A stretch of DNA of 64,000 nt, taken from assembly GCA_036502085.1 (NCBI GenBank), contig DASXZD010000005.1, positions 1-64,000 of the forward strand, written 5' to 3'. The notes beneath the pieces are model-generated. The model was given only the letters and a program-made list of their open reading frames with translations. It had not been told where the DNA came from and ran no database searches. Positions 8,262 through 16,884 of this stretch are shown in pieces; the stretch's first letter is position 1, and each line of letters starts with the position of its first letter. The stretch comes from PALSA-505 sp036502085. Lineage in GTDB: Bacteria > Actinomycetota > Actinomycetes > Streptosporangiales > Streptosporangiaceae. The position numbers and the translations under genes are program-made.

Positions 8262-9503
8262 GTGGGTGATGAGGTGGCCGACGACGACGCCGCGCCCGGT
8301 GACCTGGCGACAGGAGCCGCATTGGCCAGGAAGTCTGCCGTCGCAGAAGGAACGCAGGAGGCGCAGGCGGAAAAGCCGCCGCCGGCCCGGCTACCTGCGG
8401 GAATCGCATCAGTTCTCTCCGTGCTCTCGTCATCGGCCGTGGTGCTTGACAGCGAGGACCGGGTCTTGCGCGCAAGCTCGGCCGCCCGCTCGTTCGGCCT
8501 GGTGAAGGGAGACAGGCTGCTCGTCGGCGAACTGCTGGCGCTGGCCCGCCAGGTCCGCAGGGACGGCGAGATCCGCGAGGGCGAGATCGAGGTGACCGGC
8601 TACCGGCAGGACGGCCGCACCACCAGCTTCGCGGTCAGGGTCGCCCCGCTCGCCTCGTCCGGAACCGGCGGCCTGGTGCTCGTGCTGGCCGAGGACCAGA
8701 CCGAACGCCGCCGGGTAGAAGAGGTCCGGCGCGATTTCGTCGCCAACGTCAGCCACGAGCTGAAGACCCCGGTGGGCGCGCTCGCCCTGCTCGCCGAGAC
8801 GGTGGAGGACGCCGCCGACGACGCGGAGGCGGTTCGCCGTTTCGCGGGCCGCATGCGGTACGAAGCGGCCAGGCTCACCAGCCTGGTCAAGGACCTGATC
8901 ACGCTGTCGCGGATCCAGGCGGCCGAGCCGGTGCCCGATCCGACTCCGGTGGATCTGGACGCCGTGGTGGCCGAAGCGCTGGACCGGTGCCGGATGAAGG
9001 CCGGAGCCCGCGGCATCGAGCTCGTCGCGGCCGTCGATCACGGCCTGCACGTCCTGGGTGATGAGGATCTGCTGGTCACCGCGCTGCGCAACCTGCTGGA
9101 GAACGCGGTCGACTACAGCCCCGAGCACACCAGGGTGCTGCTGTCCACCAAGCGGGCGGGCGAGGACACCGTGGAGATCAGCGTGGCCGACCAGGGCATC
9201 GGCATACCGGAACGGGACCGCGAGCGCATCTTCGAGCGGTTCTACCGGGTGGATCCCGCCAGATCCCGTGCCACCGGCGGCACCGGCCTCGGGCTGGCGA
9301 TCGTGAAGCACGTCACCGTAGCGCACGGCGGCAACGTGACCGTCTGGAGCAAGGAGGGTGCAGGGTCGACCTTCACGCTGCGGCTCCCGCTGCGCAGCGC
9401 GCAGGCCCGCCGTCCCCGTGGCCAGGCTGGCCAGGCCGGTCAGGCTGGCCTGGCTGGCCAGGCGCAACCCCCATCGCAATCGTCCAGGGAGGCAGCCCAG
9501 TGA
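8262..9503 (+). CDS. senX3: SenX3/PhoR-like sensor histidine kinase without membrane helices
   Basis: A 413-aa kinase. A PAS-like region (about 45-150) is followed by the H box RRDFVANVSHELKTPVGA (His about 168), N box NLLENAVDYSP, G1 DQGIGIP, F box IFERFYRVD and G2 GGTGLGLAIVKH. The H-box region matches SenX3, which partners RegX3 in phosphate-starvation control. Unlike classical SenX3 there is no N-terminal transmembrane pair, and no usable start lies upstream in frame. TACGAT (8250-8255) sits 6 bp before the GTG, so a leaderless transcript is likely. The C-terminal tail is a GQAGQAGQAG repeat. It overlaps regX3 by 4 bp. Confidence 0.9.
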   Translation: MGDEVADDDAAPGDLATGAALARKSAVAEGTQEAQAEKPPPARLPAGIASVLSVLSSSAVVLDSEDRVLRASSAARSFGLVKGDRLLVGELLALARQVRRDGEIREGEIEVTGYRQDGRTTSFAVRVAPLASSGTGGLVLVLAEDQTERRRVEEVRRDFVANVSHELKTPVGALALLAETVEDAADDAEAVRRFAGRMRYEAARLTSLVKDLITLSRIQAAEPVPDPTPVDLDAVVAEALDRCRMKAGARGIELVAAVDHGLHVLGDEDLLVTALRNLLENAVDYSPEHTRVLLSTKRAGEDTVEISVADQGIGIPERDRERIFERFYRVDPARSRATGGTGLGLAIVKHVTVAHGGNVTVWSKEGAGSTFTLRLPLRSAQARRPRGQAGQAGQAGLAGQAQPPSQSSREAAQ

Positions 9504-10186
9504 CACGCGTGCTCGTCGTGGAGGACGAGGAGTCGTTCAGCGATGCGCTGTCGTACATGCTCCGCAAGGAGGGGTTCGAGGTCGCGGTGTGCCTCACCGG
9601 GCCCGACGCACTCGAATCGTTCGACCGCAGCGGCGCAGACCTCGTACTGCTCGACCTCATGCTGCCCGGGCTGCCGGGCAGCGAGGTCTGCCGGACGCTG
9701 CGGGAGAGGTCAAACGTCCCGGTGATCATGCTGACCGCGAAGGACAGCGAGATCGACAAGGTGGTGGGGCTGGAGCTTGGCGCCGACGATTACGTCACCA
9801 AGCCGTTCTCGTCCCGCGAGCTGGTGGCCAGGATGCGGGCCGTGCTGCGCCGCCGCGGCGAAGGCGAGGAGCAGCCCGCCTCGATCCTGGAATCCGGGCC
9901 GGTCCGGATGGACGTCGACCGGCACGTGGTGACCGCGCGCAACGAGCAGGTCCAGCTGCCGCTCAAGGAGTTCGAGCTGCTCGAGGTGCTACTCCGCAAC
10001 GCGGGCCGGGTGCTGACCCGGATGCAGCTGATCGACCGCGTCTGGGGCGCCGACTACGTGGGCGACACCAAGACCCTCGACGTGCACGTGAAGCGGCTGC
10101 GGGCCAAGATCGAGAAGGACCCCGCCAGCCCGCGTCACATCGTCACCGTCCGCGGGCTCGGCTACAAGTTCGAGCCGAGTAGCTGA
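9500..10186 (+). CDS. regX3: RegX3/PhoP-like response regulator (OmpR family)
   Basis: A 228-aa response regulator with a receiver domain (1-120; acidic VEDEE, phospho-acceptor Asp in LLDLMLPG about residue 53, Thr in MLTAKD, Lys in TKPFS) and a winged-helix DNA-binding domain (about 130-226, ending in VTVRGLGYKFEP). With the overlapping kinase it forms a two-component system that in actinobacteria activates phosphate-uptake genes. GTG at 9500 overlaps the kinase stop (GTGA) and follows AGGGAGG. A small hairpin (10224-10242) downstream may end the transcript. Confidence 0.93.
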   Translation: MTRVLVVEDEESFSDALSYMLRKEGFEVAVCLTGPDALESFDRSGADLVLLDLMLPGLPGSEVCRTLRERSNVPVIMLTAKDSEIDKVVGLELGADDYVTKPFSSRELVARMRAVLRRRGEGEEQPASILESGPVRMDVDRHVVTARNEQVQLPLKEFELLEVLLRNAGRVLTRMQLIDRVWGADYVGDTKTLDVHVKRLRAKIEKDPASPRHIVTVRGLGYKFEPSS

Positions 10187-10223
10187 GCCACTGAGCTCGC
10201 CGAGCCGAGGTCGCCGCACGGTA

Positions 10224-10242
10224 CCCGGCGCAAGGTGCCGGG
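10224..10242 (+). terminator. Possible terminator hairpin after regX3
   Basis: CCCGGC and GCCGGG (6 bp) flank a 7-nt loop 38 bp after the regX3 stop, with no T-tract. This is a weak candidate. Confidence 0.3.
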
Positions 10243-10296
10243 CGAAAGGTCGGTGGTAAAACCCCAGCCTTCCTTACGGTGCGCGGCTAGCCGCCG

Positions 10297-10956
10297 CTAG
10301 GGCGTGGCGGTCGGCGTGGGCGTGCCTTGCGTGCCCGGCGTTGACGTGCCGGATGTGCCGGGCGAGGCGGGGATCAGCGTGTTCGCGATGCGCGGCGTGA
10401 CCGAGTTGCTGGGCGTCGGGTTCGGCGCGGGCGAGAACGTCGCGTAGCTATTCGAGCGCGGCAGCACGGGCAGGGTCAGCGTGACGCTGCCCGCGGACTG
10501 GAAGTCCAGCGTGATGCGGACCGTCTGGCCGCCGACCAGCGGGCGGATCAGGTGCTCCAGCAGGATCTTGGGCTGCGGGCCGGTCAGGTACGCGGCCTGT
10601 CCGCTGTGCAGCAGGATCCCGCCGGGCGGCAGCATGACCGAGGCGGCGGTGCCGGGCGCGGTCACGCCGGCCAGCCGGTCCCGGCCGCCACCTTCGTTGA
10701 TCATCGCCATGAACAGCCCGGCGCTCTTGCCGGCCGGCAGCGAGCCGCCGAGCTGAGCGCCGAGCACGAACGCGTTCCTGATGTCGATCCCGTGCACCAC
10801 CGTGTCGATGCCTTCGCTCTGCGGGTGGAACTCGCCGGTCGGGGCGTTGTTCCCGGCATCGCAGGCTGCCACCGCAGGGATCAGGCCGACCATGGCGGCC
10901 GCGACGGCGAGGCGGCCATGCGACGCGAACCCGCGACGGCTCCGGCTTCGGCTCAC
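10297..10956 (-). CDS. Putative lipoprotein, possibly PCu(A)C/DUF461-like copper chaperone fold
   Basis: A 219-aa exported lipoprotein with a signal peptide ending in the lipobox VAAC (Cys about residue 32). The mature part has a beta-rich domain (DIRNAFVLGA, GLFMAMINEGG, VMLPPGG) resembling the PCu(A)C/DUF461 family. The typical Met/His copper ligands are not obvious, so copper binding is uncertain. A Thr/Pro/Ser-rich C-terminal tail probably spans the wall. GTG at 10956 is chosen because AAGGAG lies 8 nt upstream; an upstream in-frame extension is unlikely. It converges on regX3. Confidence 0.7.
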   Translation of the reverse strand: MSRSRSRRGFASHGRLAVAAAMVGLIPAVAACDAGNNAPTGEFHPQSEGIDTVVHGIDIRNAFVLGAQLGGSLPAGKSAGLFMAMINEGGGRDRLAGVTAPGTAASVMLPPGGILLHSGQAAYLTGPQPKILLEHLIRPLVGGQTVRITLDFQSAGSVTLTLPVLPRSNSYATFSPAPNPTPSNSVTPRIANTLIPASPGTSGTSTPGTQGTPTPTATP

Positions 10957-11094
10957 GGGGCGTTCTCCTTGGACTCCATGGCGTAAGACGCGACAAGGTG
11001 TAGGACGCGAACGACGCACAGCGTAGCGGTCCCGTCGACCGGAGCCGGCACCGGCCCGGGGCCACCTCGGGACTCTCAGGCTGGAGCGCGAGAG

Positions 11095-11898
11095 TCAGGA
11101 AACTCGCGGTACCGGGGACGAGCTAGTCGCGGGCCGCGGGCTCGCCGAGGTGAGCGACCGCAGCCTGCTCACGATCTGGGACCGGGGCGACGGGTTGCTG
11201 ACCAGCGCGCCGACCGAACCGTCCCCGTTGGCCAGGATCGCGGTGAGCCGGGACAGTTGGTAGGCCGTGCCGAGTATGTCCTGGGTGTCGTTCACGACAT
11301 GATCGCTGCGCTGGCCCGCCTGGTCGGCCAGGGCGGGCAGCTGGGCTACCGCCCCGTCGGTGCCCACGAAGTACATGGCCACGTGCGTCTGGGCCGCCTG
11401 CACGGCCAGTTGCTTCAGCGTCGTCCCGCAGCCGCACGTTGACGGTACCCAGGCCAGCAGGGCAGGCAACAGCGTGCGCAGCCCGACCTCCCGGCCGTCG
11501 ACCACCACCTGGGCGTCGGGGAGGTCGGCAGGATCACCGGACGGGACGTCCGGCGAGGCCGGCCGCTGCGAGATGCCGGACGGGACGCGGGCGGGCAGCT
11601 GCGGCACCTGCCGTCCGCCCAGCACGGTCAGCAGCGTTCCCGCCAGCAGGGACAATGCCAGGCACCCGGCCACCAGCGGTATCAGCATCCCGTGGCCGAT
11701 CAGCGGCCTGGTCAGCCGCCGGAGGCGGTTGCGGCGCCGCCGCACCCTGAGCTCGCGATGGTAGGCCTGTACGTCGCGATCCAGATCCCGCGCGTCGTCG
11801 GGGATCTCGATCTCGACCCGGGGAAGACCGTAGTCGTCCCGTCCGGAATCGTTGCCTGGATCCACGCGCACCTCATCCCGCGTGAGTGCCGCCTTCAC
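11095..11898 (-). CDS. Single-pass membrane protein with extracytoplasmic CxC domain, unknown function
   Basis: A 267-aa protein. An acidic, Arg-rich cytoplasmic part (1-70) precedes one hydrophobic segment (about 72-95), then a Pro-rich linker and a C-terminal domain with STCGCGTTL (CxC). The spacing is reminiscent of a thioredoxin-like periplasmic domain, but I cannot assign one. GTG at 11898 has only a weak CTGGA upstream; other in-frame starts nearby are possible. It lies between the RegX3-side lipoprotein and carD and is transcribed away from carD. Confidence 0.6.
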   Translation of the reverse strand: MKAALTRDEVRVDPGNDSGRDDYGLPRVEIEIPDDARDLDRDVQAYHRELRVRRRRNRLRRLTRPLIGHGMLIPLVAGCLALSLLAGTLLTVLGGRQVPQLPARVPSGISQRPASPDVPSGDPADLPDAQVVVDGREVGLRTLLPALLAWVPSTCGCGTTLKQLAVQAAQTHVAMYFVGTDGAVAQLPALADQAGQRSDHVVNDTQDILGTAYQLSRLTAILANGDGSVGALVSNPSPRSQIVSRLRSLTSASPRPATSSSPVPRVS

Positions 11899-12092
11899 TC
11901 CAGTATGTGCCAGGCGGCCGGGTGCCGCGCCACGGGCTGGCGAGTCAGATTCGGCAATCTCCGCCGCACCGCTCCGCGAGGCGGCCGGACCTGGCGTGCC
12001 GGGCGGGCGCGCGACGCGCCGAGATGGACGCGGCTGGCATTTTACTTGACTCCAATTACCGCTCTGACCTGCGCTCTTATTAAGCGGGAGGC

Positions 12093-12121
12093 TTTATCAG
12101 CCGCACTGTGCGTGCTATCAT
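12093..12121 (+). promoter_or_regulatory. Candidate carD promoter
   Basis: TTTATC (12093-12098) and TATCAT (12116-12121) are 17 bp apart and lie about 30 bp before the carD ATG, in an AT-richer stretch (about 12035-12120). A TTGACT at 12046-12051 may belong to a second promoter without an obvious -10. The rest of 11899-12149 shows no gene. Confidence 0.4.
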
Positions 12122-12149
12122 GGGATTCAGCGGAAGGGGTACTTGCCAC

Positions 12150-12632
12150 ATGTCTTTCAAGGTCGGCGACACGGTCGTCTACCCCCACCATGGGGCCGCT
12201 CGCATCGAAGCCGTCGAGAACCGATTGATCAAGGGCGAGGAAAGAATGTACCTCGTCCTCAAGGTCGACAAGGGAGATCTGACCGTACGCGTGCCGGCCG
12301 ACAACGCCGAGCTCGTCGGGGTTAGAGACGTGGTCGGCCAGGAGGGGCTCGAGCGGGTGTTCGAGGTACTCCGCGCGCCGCACACCGAGGAACCCACCAA
12401 CTGGTCGCGCAGGTACAAGGCGAATCTCGAAAAGCTCGCGTCTGGCGACGTGAACAAGGTGGCCGAGGTCGTCAGGGATCTATGGCGCAGGGACAGGGAG
12501 CGCGGGCTATCGGCTGGCGAGAAGCGCATGCTCGCCAAGGCCCGGCAGATTCTGGTGAGTGAGCTCGCGCTGGCCGAGAAGACGAACGAGGACAAGGCCG
12601 AGGCGCTGCTCGACGAGGTCCTGGGCTGCTGA
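12150..12632 (+). CDS. carD: CarD-family RNA polymerase-binding transcription regulator
   Basis: A 160-aa protein with the N-terminal Tudor-like RNA polymerase-interaction domain (MSFKVGDTVVYPHHGAARI, about 1-60) and a helical DNA-binding C-terminal domain with the conserved Trp (RDLWRRDRERGLS). CarD stabilises open complexes at rRNA and many housekeeping promoters. Length matches mycobacterial CarD (162 aa). The ATG at 12150 follows GGAAGGGG. Its neighbour downstream is ispF, 20 bp on and probably co-transcribed. Confidence 0.95.
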   Translation: MSFKVGDTVVYPHHGAARIEAVENRLIKGEERMYLVLKVDKGDLTVRVPADNAELVGVRDVVGQEGLERVFEVLRAPHTEEPTNWSRRYKANLEKLASGDVNKVAEVVRDLWRRDRERGLSAGEKRMLAKARQILVSELALAEKTNEDKAEALLDEVLGC

Positions 12633-12652
12633 CCAGCCGCTGACCGTTCGCG

Positions 12653-13174
12653 ATGCCCGGGGATCCGTCTTTCCTCCTGCCCAGAGTGGGTCTGGCCGCT
12701 GACGTTCATCCATTCGCTGAAGGCCGTCCGCTGTACCTGGCGGGATTGCTCTGGCCTGGCGAAGTTGGACTCAGTGGCCATTCCGATGGTGACGTGGCGG
12801 CGCACGCCGCATGCGACGCGCTGCTCTCCGCGGCCGGTCTTGGCGACCTCGGGGCGAATTTCGGAACCTCGCGGCCGGAATGGGCCGGCGCGGCCGGCGC
12901 GGCGTTGCTGCGCGAGACGGCCCGGCGTGTTACCGAGGCCGGATTCGTCATCGGGAATGTGTCCATTCAGGTGATCGGGAACCACCCTAAGGTCGCGCCG
13001 CGACGCGCGGAGGCGGAGAAGGCCCTGACCGAGATCCTGGACGGCTCCCCGGTCGCCCTGTCGGCCACCACCACGGACGGCCTGGGCCTCACCGGTCGCG
13101 GCGAGGGCCTGGCCGCCATAGCCGTAGCCCTGGTGTACTCCGCCCGTGTCCCCGGTGGGGATTACGTACCGTAG
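12653..13174 (+). CDS. ispF: 2-C-methyl-D-erythritol 2,4-cyclodiphosphate synthase
   Basis: A 173-aa enzyme of the MEP isoprenoid pathway that cyclises CDP-ME-2-phosphate to MEcPP. Zn ligands are visible in ADVHPF (Asp17, His19) and in GHSDGDVAAHA; TTTDGLGLTGRGEG is the C-terminal substrate loop. In many actinobacteria ispD sits between carD and ispF or is fused; here it is absent. The 3' end overlaps the convergent DUF2637-type gene by 13 bp. Confidence 0.94.
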   Translation: MPGDPSFLLPRVGLAADVHPFAEGRPLYLAGLLWPGEVGLSGHSDGDVAAHAACDALLSAAGLGDLGANFGTSRPEWAGAAGAALLRETARRVTEAGFVIGNVSIQVIGNHPKVAPRRAEAEKALTEILDGSPVALSATTTDGLGLTGRGEGLAAIAVALVYSARVPGGDYVP

Positions 13175-14064
13175 TCGCCGGGCGGGGTGGGGGTACTGCG
13201 CAGCCGGGTGAAGTGCGGTGCGGGCTCGGCATCCGCGTCGCTGGGATCATCGCGGTCATGGATGCGCACCGGAAGCTCCGGCAATTCCTCAGCCGTCACG
13301 GCCGGGGCTGCGACCGGCTCGGGCTGGCTGCTGGCCGGGGCCGGGTGGACAGGCCCGCCGGCCTGGTCTGGTCGGCCGCTCAGCAGTGCGCTCAGCGGGG
13401 TCATGCCGGTGCTGGTCGCGCGCTCTTCAGCCGCGCCCGAGCCTGACGGGCCCGCCGCGGCCGAGCCTGACGGGCCCGCCGCGGCCCGGCCGGGCTCCGC
13501 CGTGGCCAGTTCCGTCGTAGTCGGCTCGGCTGTCGCGGCACCCTCTGGCACCGGCTCCGCCGTGGCCGCGATGGCAGCAGGCTCCGCCGCTATCGCCGCC
13601 GCCGAAGCGCGGCGGCTGAACGGGGCCTGGGTCGTCCTGCGGTACTGCCGGGCCATCGCGTACAACAGCGTGAAGCCGATCAGCAGCACGGCCCAGGGGA
13701 CGATGGCCACCGTGGCCTCAAGCGGCCGCTTGGGCACCTTGACCGCCGTGGCGTGCACGGTGTCAGCGGCGGCCACCGAGGCGATGATGACCAGCAGCAC
13801 GAGCCACGCGTAGCCGCGCAGCCACCAGCGCGCTCCCTGCAGGGCAAACGCGGCGGCGCAGGCCACGACCAGCATCGCGTCGAAGATCACCGGGTAGATC
13901 CGGGCGAATGACGTGGTCACCCCGCCGGCCAGCGCAGTGGCCCGTGCGCCGGGGTAGGACAGCACGAAGGCGGCGGCGGCGACCGCCAGCACGCCGACGA
14001 TCACCGCGATCAGCGCGGTCAGCCGGTAGCCGCGGCGGACGATAGGAGTGCGATATCCATTCAC
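13162..14064 (-). CDS. DUF2637-type four-helix membrane protein
   Basis: A 300-aa protein with four hydrophobic helices in the N-terminal half (about 15-38, 52-75, 82-100, 118-140), typical of DUF2637 (spdB/transfer-associated and chromosomal copies in actinomycetes). The C-terminal half is a long Ala/Glu/Pro/Thr-rich disordered tail containing GPSGSAAAGPSGSGAAE repeats. The start is probably GTG at 14064, but no ribosome-binding site is evident. Its stop overlaps ispF. Function unknown. Confidence 0.7.
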   Translation of the reverse strand: MNGYRTPIVRRGYRLTALIAVIVGVLAVAAAAFVLSYPGARATALAGGVTTSFARIYPVIFDAMLVVACAAAFALQGARWWLRGYAWLVLLVIIASVAAADTVHATAVKVPKRPLEATVAIVPWAVLLIGFTLLYAMARQYRRTTQAPFSRRASAAAIAAEPAAIAATAEPVPEGAATAEPTTTELATAEPGRAAAGPSGSAAAGPSGSGAAEERATSTGMTPLSALLSGRPDQAGGPVHPAPASSQPEPVAAPAVTAEELPELPVRIHDRDDPSDADAEPAPHFTRLRSTPTPPGDYGT

Positions 14065-14236
14065 AAGGGGAAGCCATTCATCGGGGGCAGGGACGTTGCC
14101 TGCGGCACGCCAAGGTTACGCCGTCTTATAGCAGGGAAAACAGCGACACGCCCGGTTAACCGGACTGATAGGCGGACGGCCTCAGGCAGCGAAAACCGGC
14201 GCAGTACGGCCGCGCGCATCCCGTAGCCTGTGCAGC

Positions 14237-15757
14237 GTGAGCCTGCGCCTGCACGACACCGCGACCAGGACGGTGCGCGAATTCTCGCCGCTTGTCCCCG
14301 GCGAGGTGTCCCTTTATCTGTGCGGCGCTACCGTCCAGGCGCCGCCGCATATCGGCCACCTGAGGTCCGGGGTGAGTTTCGACGTGCTCGTCCGCTGGCT
14401 GCGGGCCAGCGGCCACCGGGTCACGTTCTGCCGCAACGTCACCGACATCGACGACAAGATCCTGCAGGTCGCCGAGCGCGACAACGTGCCCTGGTGGGCG
14501 GTGGCCGAGCGGAACATGCGCGCGTTCACCCGCGCCTACGACGCGCTCGGCTGCCTGCCGCCCGACGTCGAGCCGCGGGCTACCGGGCACATCCCGGAGA
14601 TGATCGCCCTGATCCGGCTGCTGATCGAGCGCGGGTACGCCTACCCGGCGGCCGGCGGCGTCTACTTCGACGTCCGCTCCTATCCGCATTACGGCGAGCT
14701 ATCTGGCCAGCGGCTCGAGCAGATGCGCGCGGCCGACGATTCCAGTGGCACGGGCAAGCGGGACGCGCGCGACTTCGCGCTGTGGAAGGGCGCGCGGCCC
14801 GGCCAGCCGGCCTGGGAAACGCCGTGGGGGCCCGGCCGGCCGGGCTGGCACCTGGAATGCTCGGCGATGGCGGCCAGGTACCTCGGGCCGGCCTTCGACC
14901 TGCACGGCGGTGGCCTCGACCTGGTGTTTCCGCATCACGAGAACGAGATCGCGCAGTCCCGCGCAGCGGGTCAGCAGTTCGCCCGCTGCTGGCTGCACAA
15001 CGGGCTGGTCGGCATGTCCGGGGAAAAGATGAGCAAGTCCCTCGGCAACTCGATGCTCGTCGGGGACATGCTGTCCCGCGTGCGCCCGGCCGAATTGCGC
15101 TACTACCTGAGCCAGGCGCACTACCGCTCAGCCCTTGACTTCTCCGGCGACGCGCTGGCCGAGGCGGTCGCTGCCTACCGGCGCATCGAGGGGTTCCTCG
15201 CCCGAGCCGCCGAGTTGTCCGCCCCCCGGCCGGGTGCCGATCCGCCGGGCGGCCTGCAGGCCTCGCACGTAGACGGTCCGCCGGGCGGGTCCCGGGCAGC
15301 GCACGCCGACGGTCCGCGGGGTGGCTCGCAGGCCTCACCGGCGGGCGATCCGCCGTCAGCCGCTGCTGCGGACTTCCCGGACGAATTCGCCGCCGCGCTC
15401 GACGACGACCTCGGGGTGCCGCAGGCACTGGCCGTCGTGCACGCCGAGCTCAGGACGGGCAACAATGCCCTGGCCGCGGGGGACCGGGCCGGCGCTGCCG
15501 GCTCTGCCGGCCGACTGCGGGCCATGCTGGCGGTACTCGGGCTTGACCCGCTGGCCCCGCCGTGGGCCACGGCAGGCGGCGATGGCGACCTGCGCGGCGT
15601 CGTAGACGCGCTCGTCCGGGTCGCGCTGACCCAGCGGCAGGCGGCGCGCGAGCGCAAGGACTACCAGGCCGCCGACACGATCAGGGACGATCTGCACGCT
15701 GCGGGCGTGCTTATCGAAGACACCCCGCAGGGCCCGCGCTGGGAGCTCAAGCGATGA
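14237..15757 (+). CDS. cysS: Cysteinyl-tRNA synthetase
   Basis: A 506-aa class I aminoacyl-tRNA synthetase. Cys29 (LYLCG), LECSAM and FPHHENE supply Zn ligands; PHIGH (about 37-41) is the HIGH motif and EKMSKSLGN the KMSKS loop. An extra block of about 50 Gly/Pro/Ser/Asp-rich residues of repeated type (DGPPGGS, DGPRGGS, 15220-15350) is inserted before the C-terminal helical domain. TAGCCT (14224-14229) sits 7 bp before the GTG, suggesting a leaderless mRNA. The stop overlaps the rlmB start (ATGA). Confidence 0.94.
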   Translation: MSLRLHDTATRTVREFSPLVPGEVSLYLCGATVQAPPHIGHLRSGVSFDVLVRWLRASGHRVTFCRNVTDIDDKILQVAERDNVPWWAVAERNMRAFTRAYDALGCLPPDVEPRATGHIPEMIALIRLLIERGYAYPAAGGVYFDVRSYPHYGELSGQRLEQMRAADDSSGTGKRDARDFALWKGARPGQPAWETPWGPGRPGWHLECSAMAARYLGPAFDLHGGGLDLVFPHHENEIAQSRAAGQQFARCWLHNGLVGMSGEKMSKSLGNSMLVGDMLSRVRPAELRYYLSQAHYRSALDFSGDALAEAVAAYRRIEGFLARAAELSAPRPGADPPGGLQASHVDGPPGGSRAAHADGPRGGSQASPAGDPPSAAAADFPDEFAAALDDDLGVPQALAVVHAELRTGNNALAAGDRAGAAGSAGRLRAMLAVLGLDPLAPPWATAGGDGDLRGVVDALVRVALTQRQAARERKDYQAADTIRDDLHAAGVLIEDTPQGPRWELKR

Positions 15758-16764
15758 GTGCTGCACGCAGCGGTAGCAGCGGATCCGGGCAGGCCCGACC
15801 GGGCCGGGCTGGATTCACCAAGAAGGGCAAGCCCAGGGGGGGCACCGGCGGGCACGGCAAGCGCCGGCTCGAGGGCAAGGGCCCGACCCCGCCCGCGCAT
15901 ATGCGCCCCGGTCATCCGGCGCAGCGCCGCCAGTCCCCCCCGCGTCCTGGCGCCAGGGCCGCGGACGGTGAGCGGGAGACCGAGCAGACCCGCCCCGGGC
16001 GTGCCCGCCGCCCTGACGGCCCTGAGGTAGTGGCGGGCCGCAACGCGGTGTACGAGGCGCTGGTGGCATCGGTACCGGGGACGACGCTGTACGTGGCGTA
16101 CCGGACGGAGACCGACGACCGGATCCGCGCGTCGATCAAGCTCGCGGCCGAGTCCGGCATACCCGTGCTGGAGACGGGCCGCTCCGAGCTCGACCGGCTG
16201 ACCCAGGGCGCCGTGCACCAGGGCCTGGCGCTGCGCGTGCGGACCTACCAGTACGCCCACCCCGACGACCTCGTCGCCCGCGCCACCGGGGCAGGCGAGG
16301 TGCCGCTGATCGTGGCCCTGGACGGCGTCACCGACCCGAGGAACCTGGGCGCCATTGCGCGCAGTGCGGCGGCGTTCGGCGCGCACGGCGTGGTCATCCC
16401 CGGGCGGCGCAGCGCCAGCGTGACGGCCGGGGCGTGGAAGGCTTCGGCGGGCACGCTGGCCCGGATCCCGGTAGCCCAGGCGCCGAACCTGGCCAGGACC
16501 CTGGCCGCCTATCAAGAGGCCGGCCTGTTCGTCGTGGGCCTGGCGGCCGACGGCAGCACTGACGTCGCCCGCCTGGAGTTGGCCGAGAGCCCGCTCGTGC
16601 TGGTCGTGGGGGCGGAAGGCCGCGGGCTGTCCCGGGTCGTCGCCGAGCGCTGTGACCTGCTCGCCCAGATCCCGATCAGCAACGCGGAGTCGCTGAACGC
16701 GGGGGTCGCGGCCGGCATCGCGCTGTATGAGGCCGCCCGCCGCCGCGGCACTGCGAGAGGCTGA
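15754..16764 (+). CDS. rlmB: 23S rRNA Gm2251-type 2'-O-methyltransferase (SpoU/TrmH family)
   Basis: A 336-aa SpoU-class methyltransferase. A basic, Gly-rich disordered N-terminus (1-90; GFTKKGKPRGG) precedes the RNA-binding L30e-like domain (VVAGRNAVYEAL) and the knotted SPOUT domain with LDGVTDPRNLGAIARSA, VVGAEGRGLS and IPISNAESLNAGVA (motifs 1-3, including the S-adenosylmethionine site). The length and basic tail are usual for actinobacterial RlmB. The ATG overlaps the cysS stop, so the two are translated together. Confidence 0.93.
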   Translation: MSAARSGSSGSGQARPGRAGFTKKGKPRGGTGGHGKRRLEGKGPTPPAHMRPGHPAQRRQSPPRPGARAADGERETEQTRPGRARRPDGPEVVAGRNAVYEALVASVPGTTLYVAYRTETDDRIRASIKLAAESGIPVLETGRSELDRLTQGAVHQGLALRVRTYQYAHPDDLVARATGAGEVPLIVALDGVTDPRNLGAIARSAAAFGAHGVVIPGRRSASVTAGAWKASAGTLARIPVAQAPNLARTLAAYQEAGLFVVGLAADGSTDVARLELAESPLVLVVGAEGRGLSRVVAERCDLLAQIPISNAESLNAGVAAGIALYEAARRRGTARG

Positions 16765-16794
16765 GCGAGTCGGCTACGATGGCGGCTGCCCCAT

Positions 16795-16867
16795 GCCGGT
16801 GTAGCTCAGACGGCAGAGCAACGGTCTTGTAAACCGTAGGTCAGGGGTTCGATTCCCCTCGCCGGCT
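16795..16867 (+). tRNA. tRNA-Thr (anticodon UGU)
   Basis: A cloverleaf is visible. Acceptor GCCGGTG pairs with CGCCGGC, the anticodon stem ACGGT/ACCGT encloses loop CTTGTAA giving anticodon TGT (codon ACA), and the T-arm has GGTTCGATTCC. CCA is not encoded. It lies 30 bp after rlmB. Confidence 0.95.
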
Positions 16868-16884
16868 CCGCACCGAACCTGATC

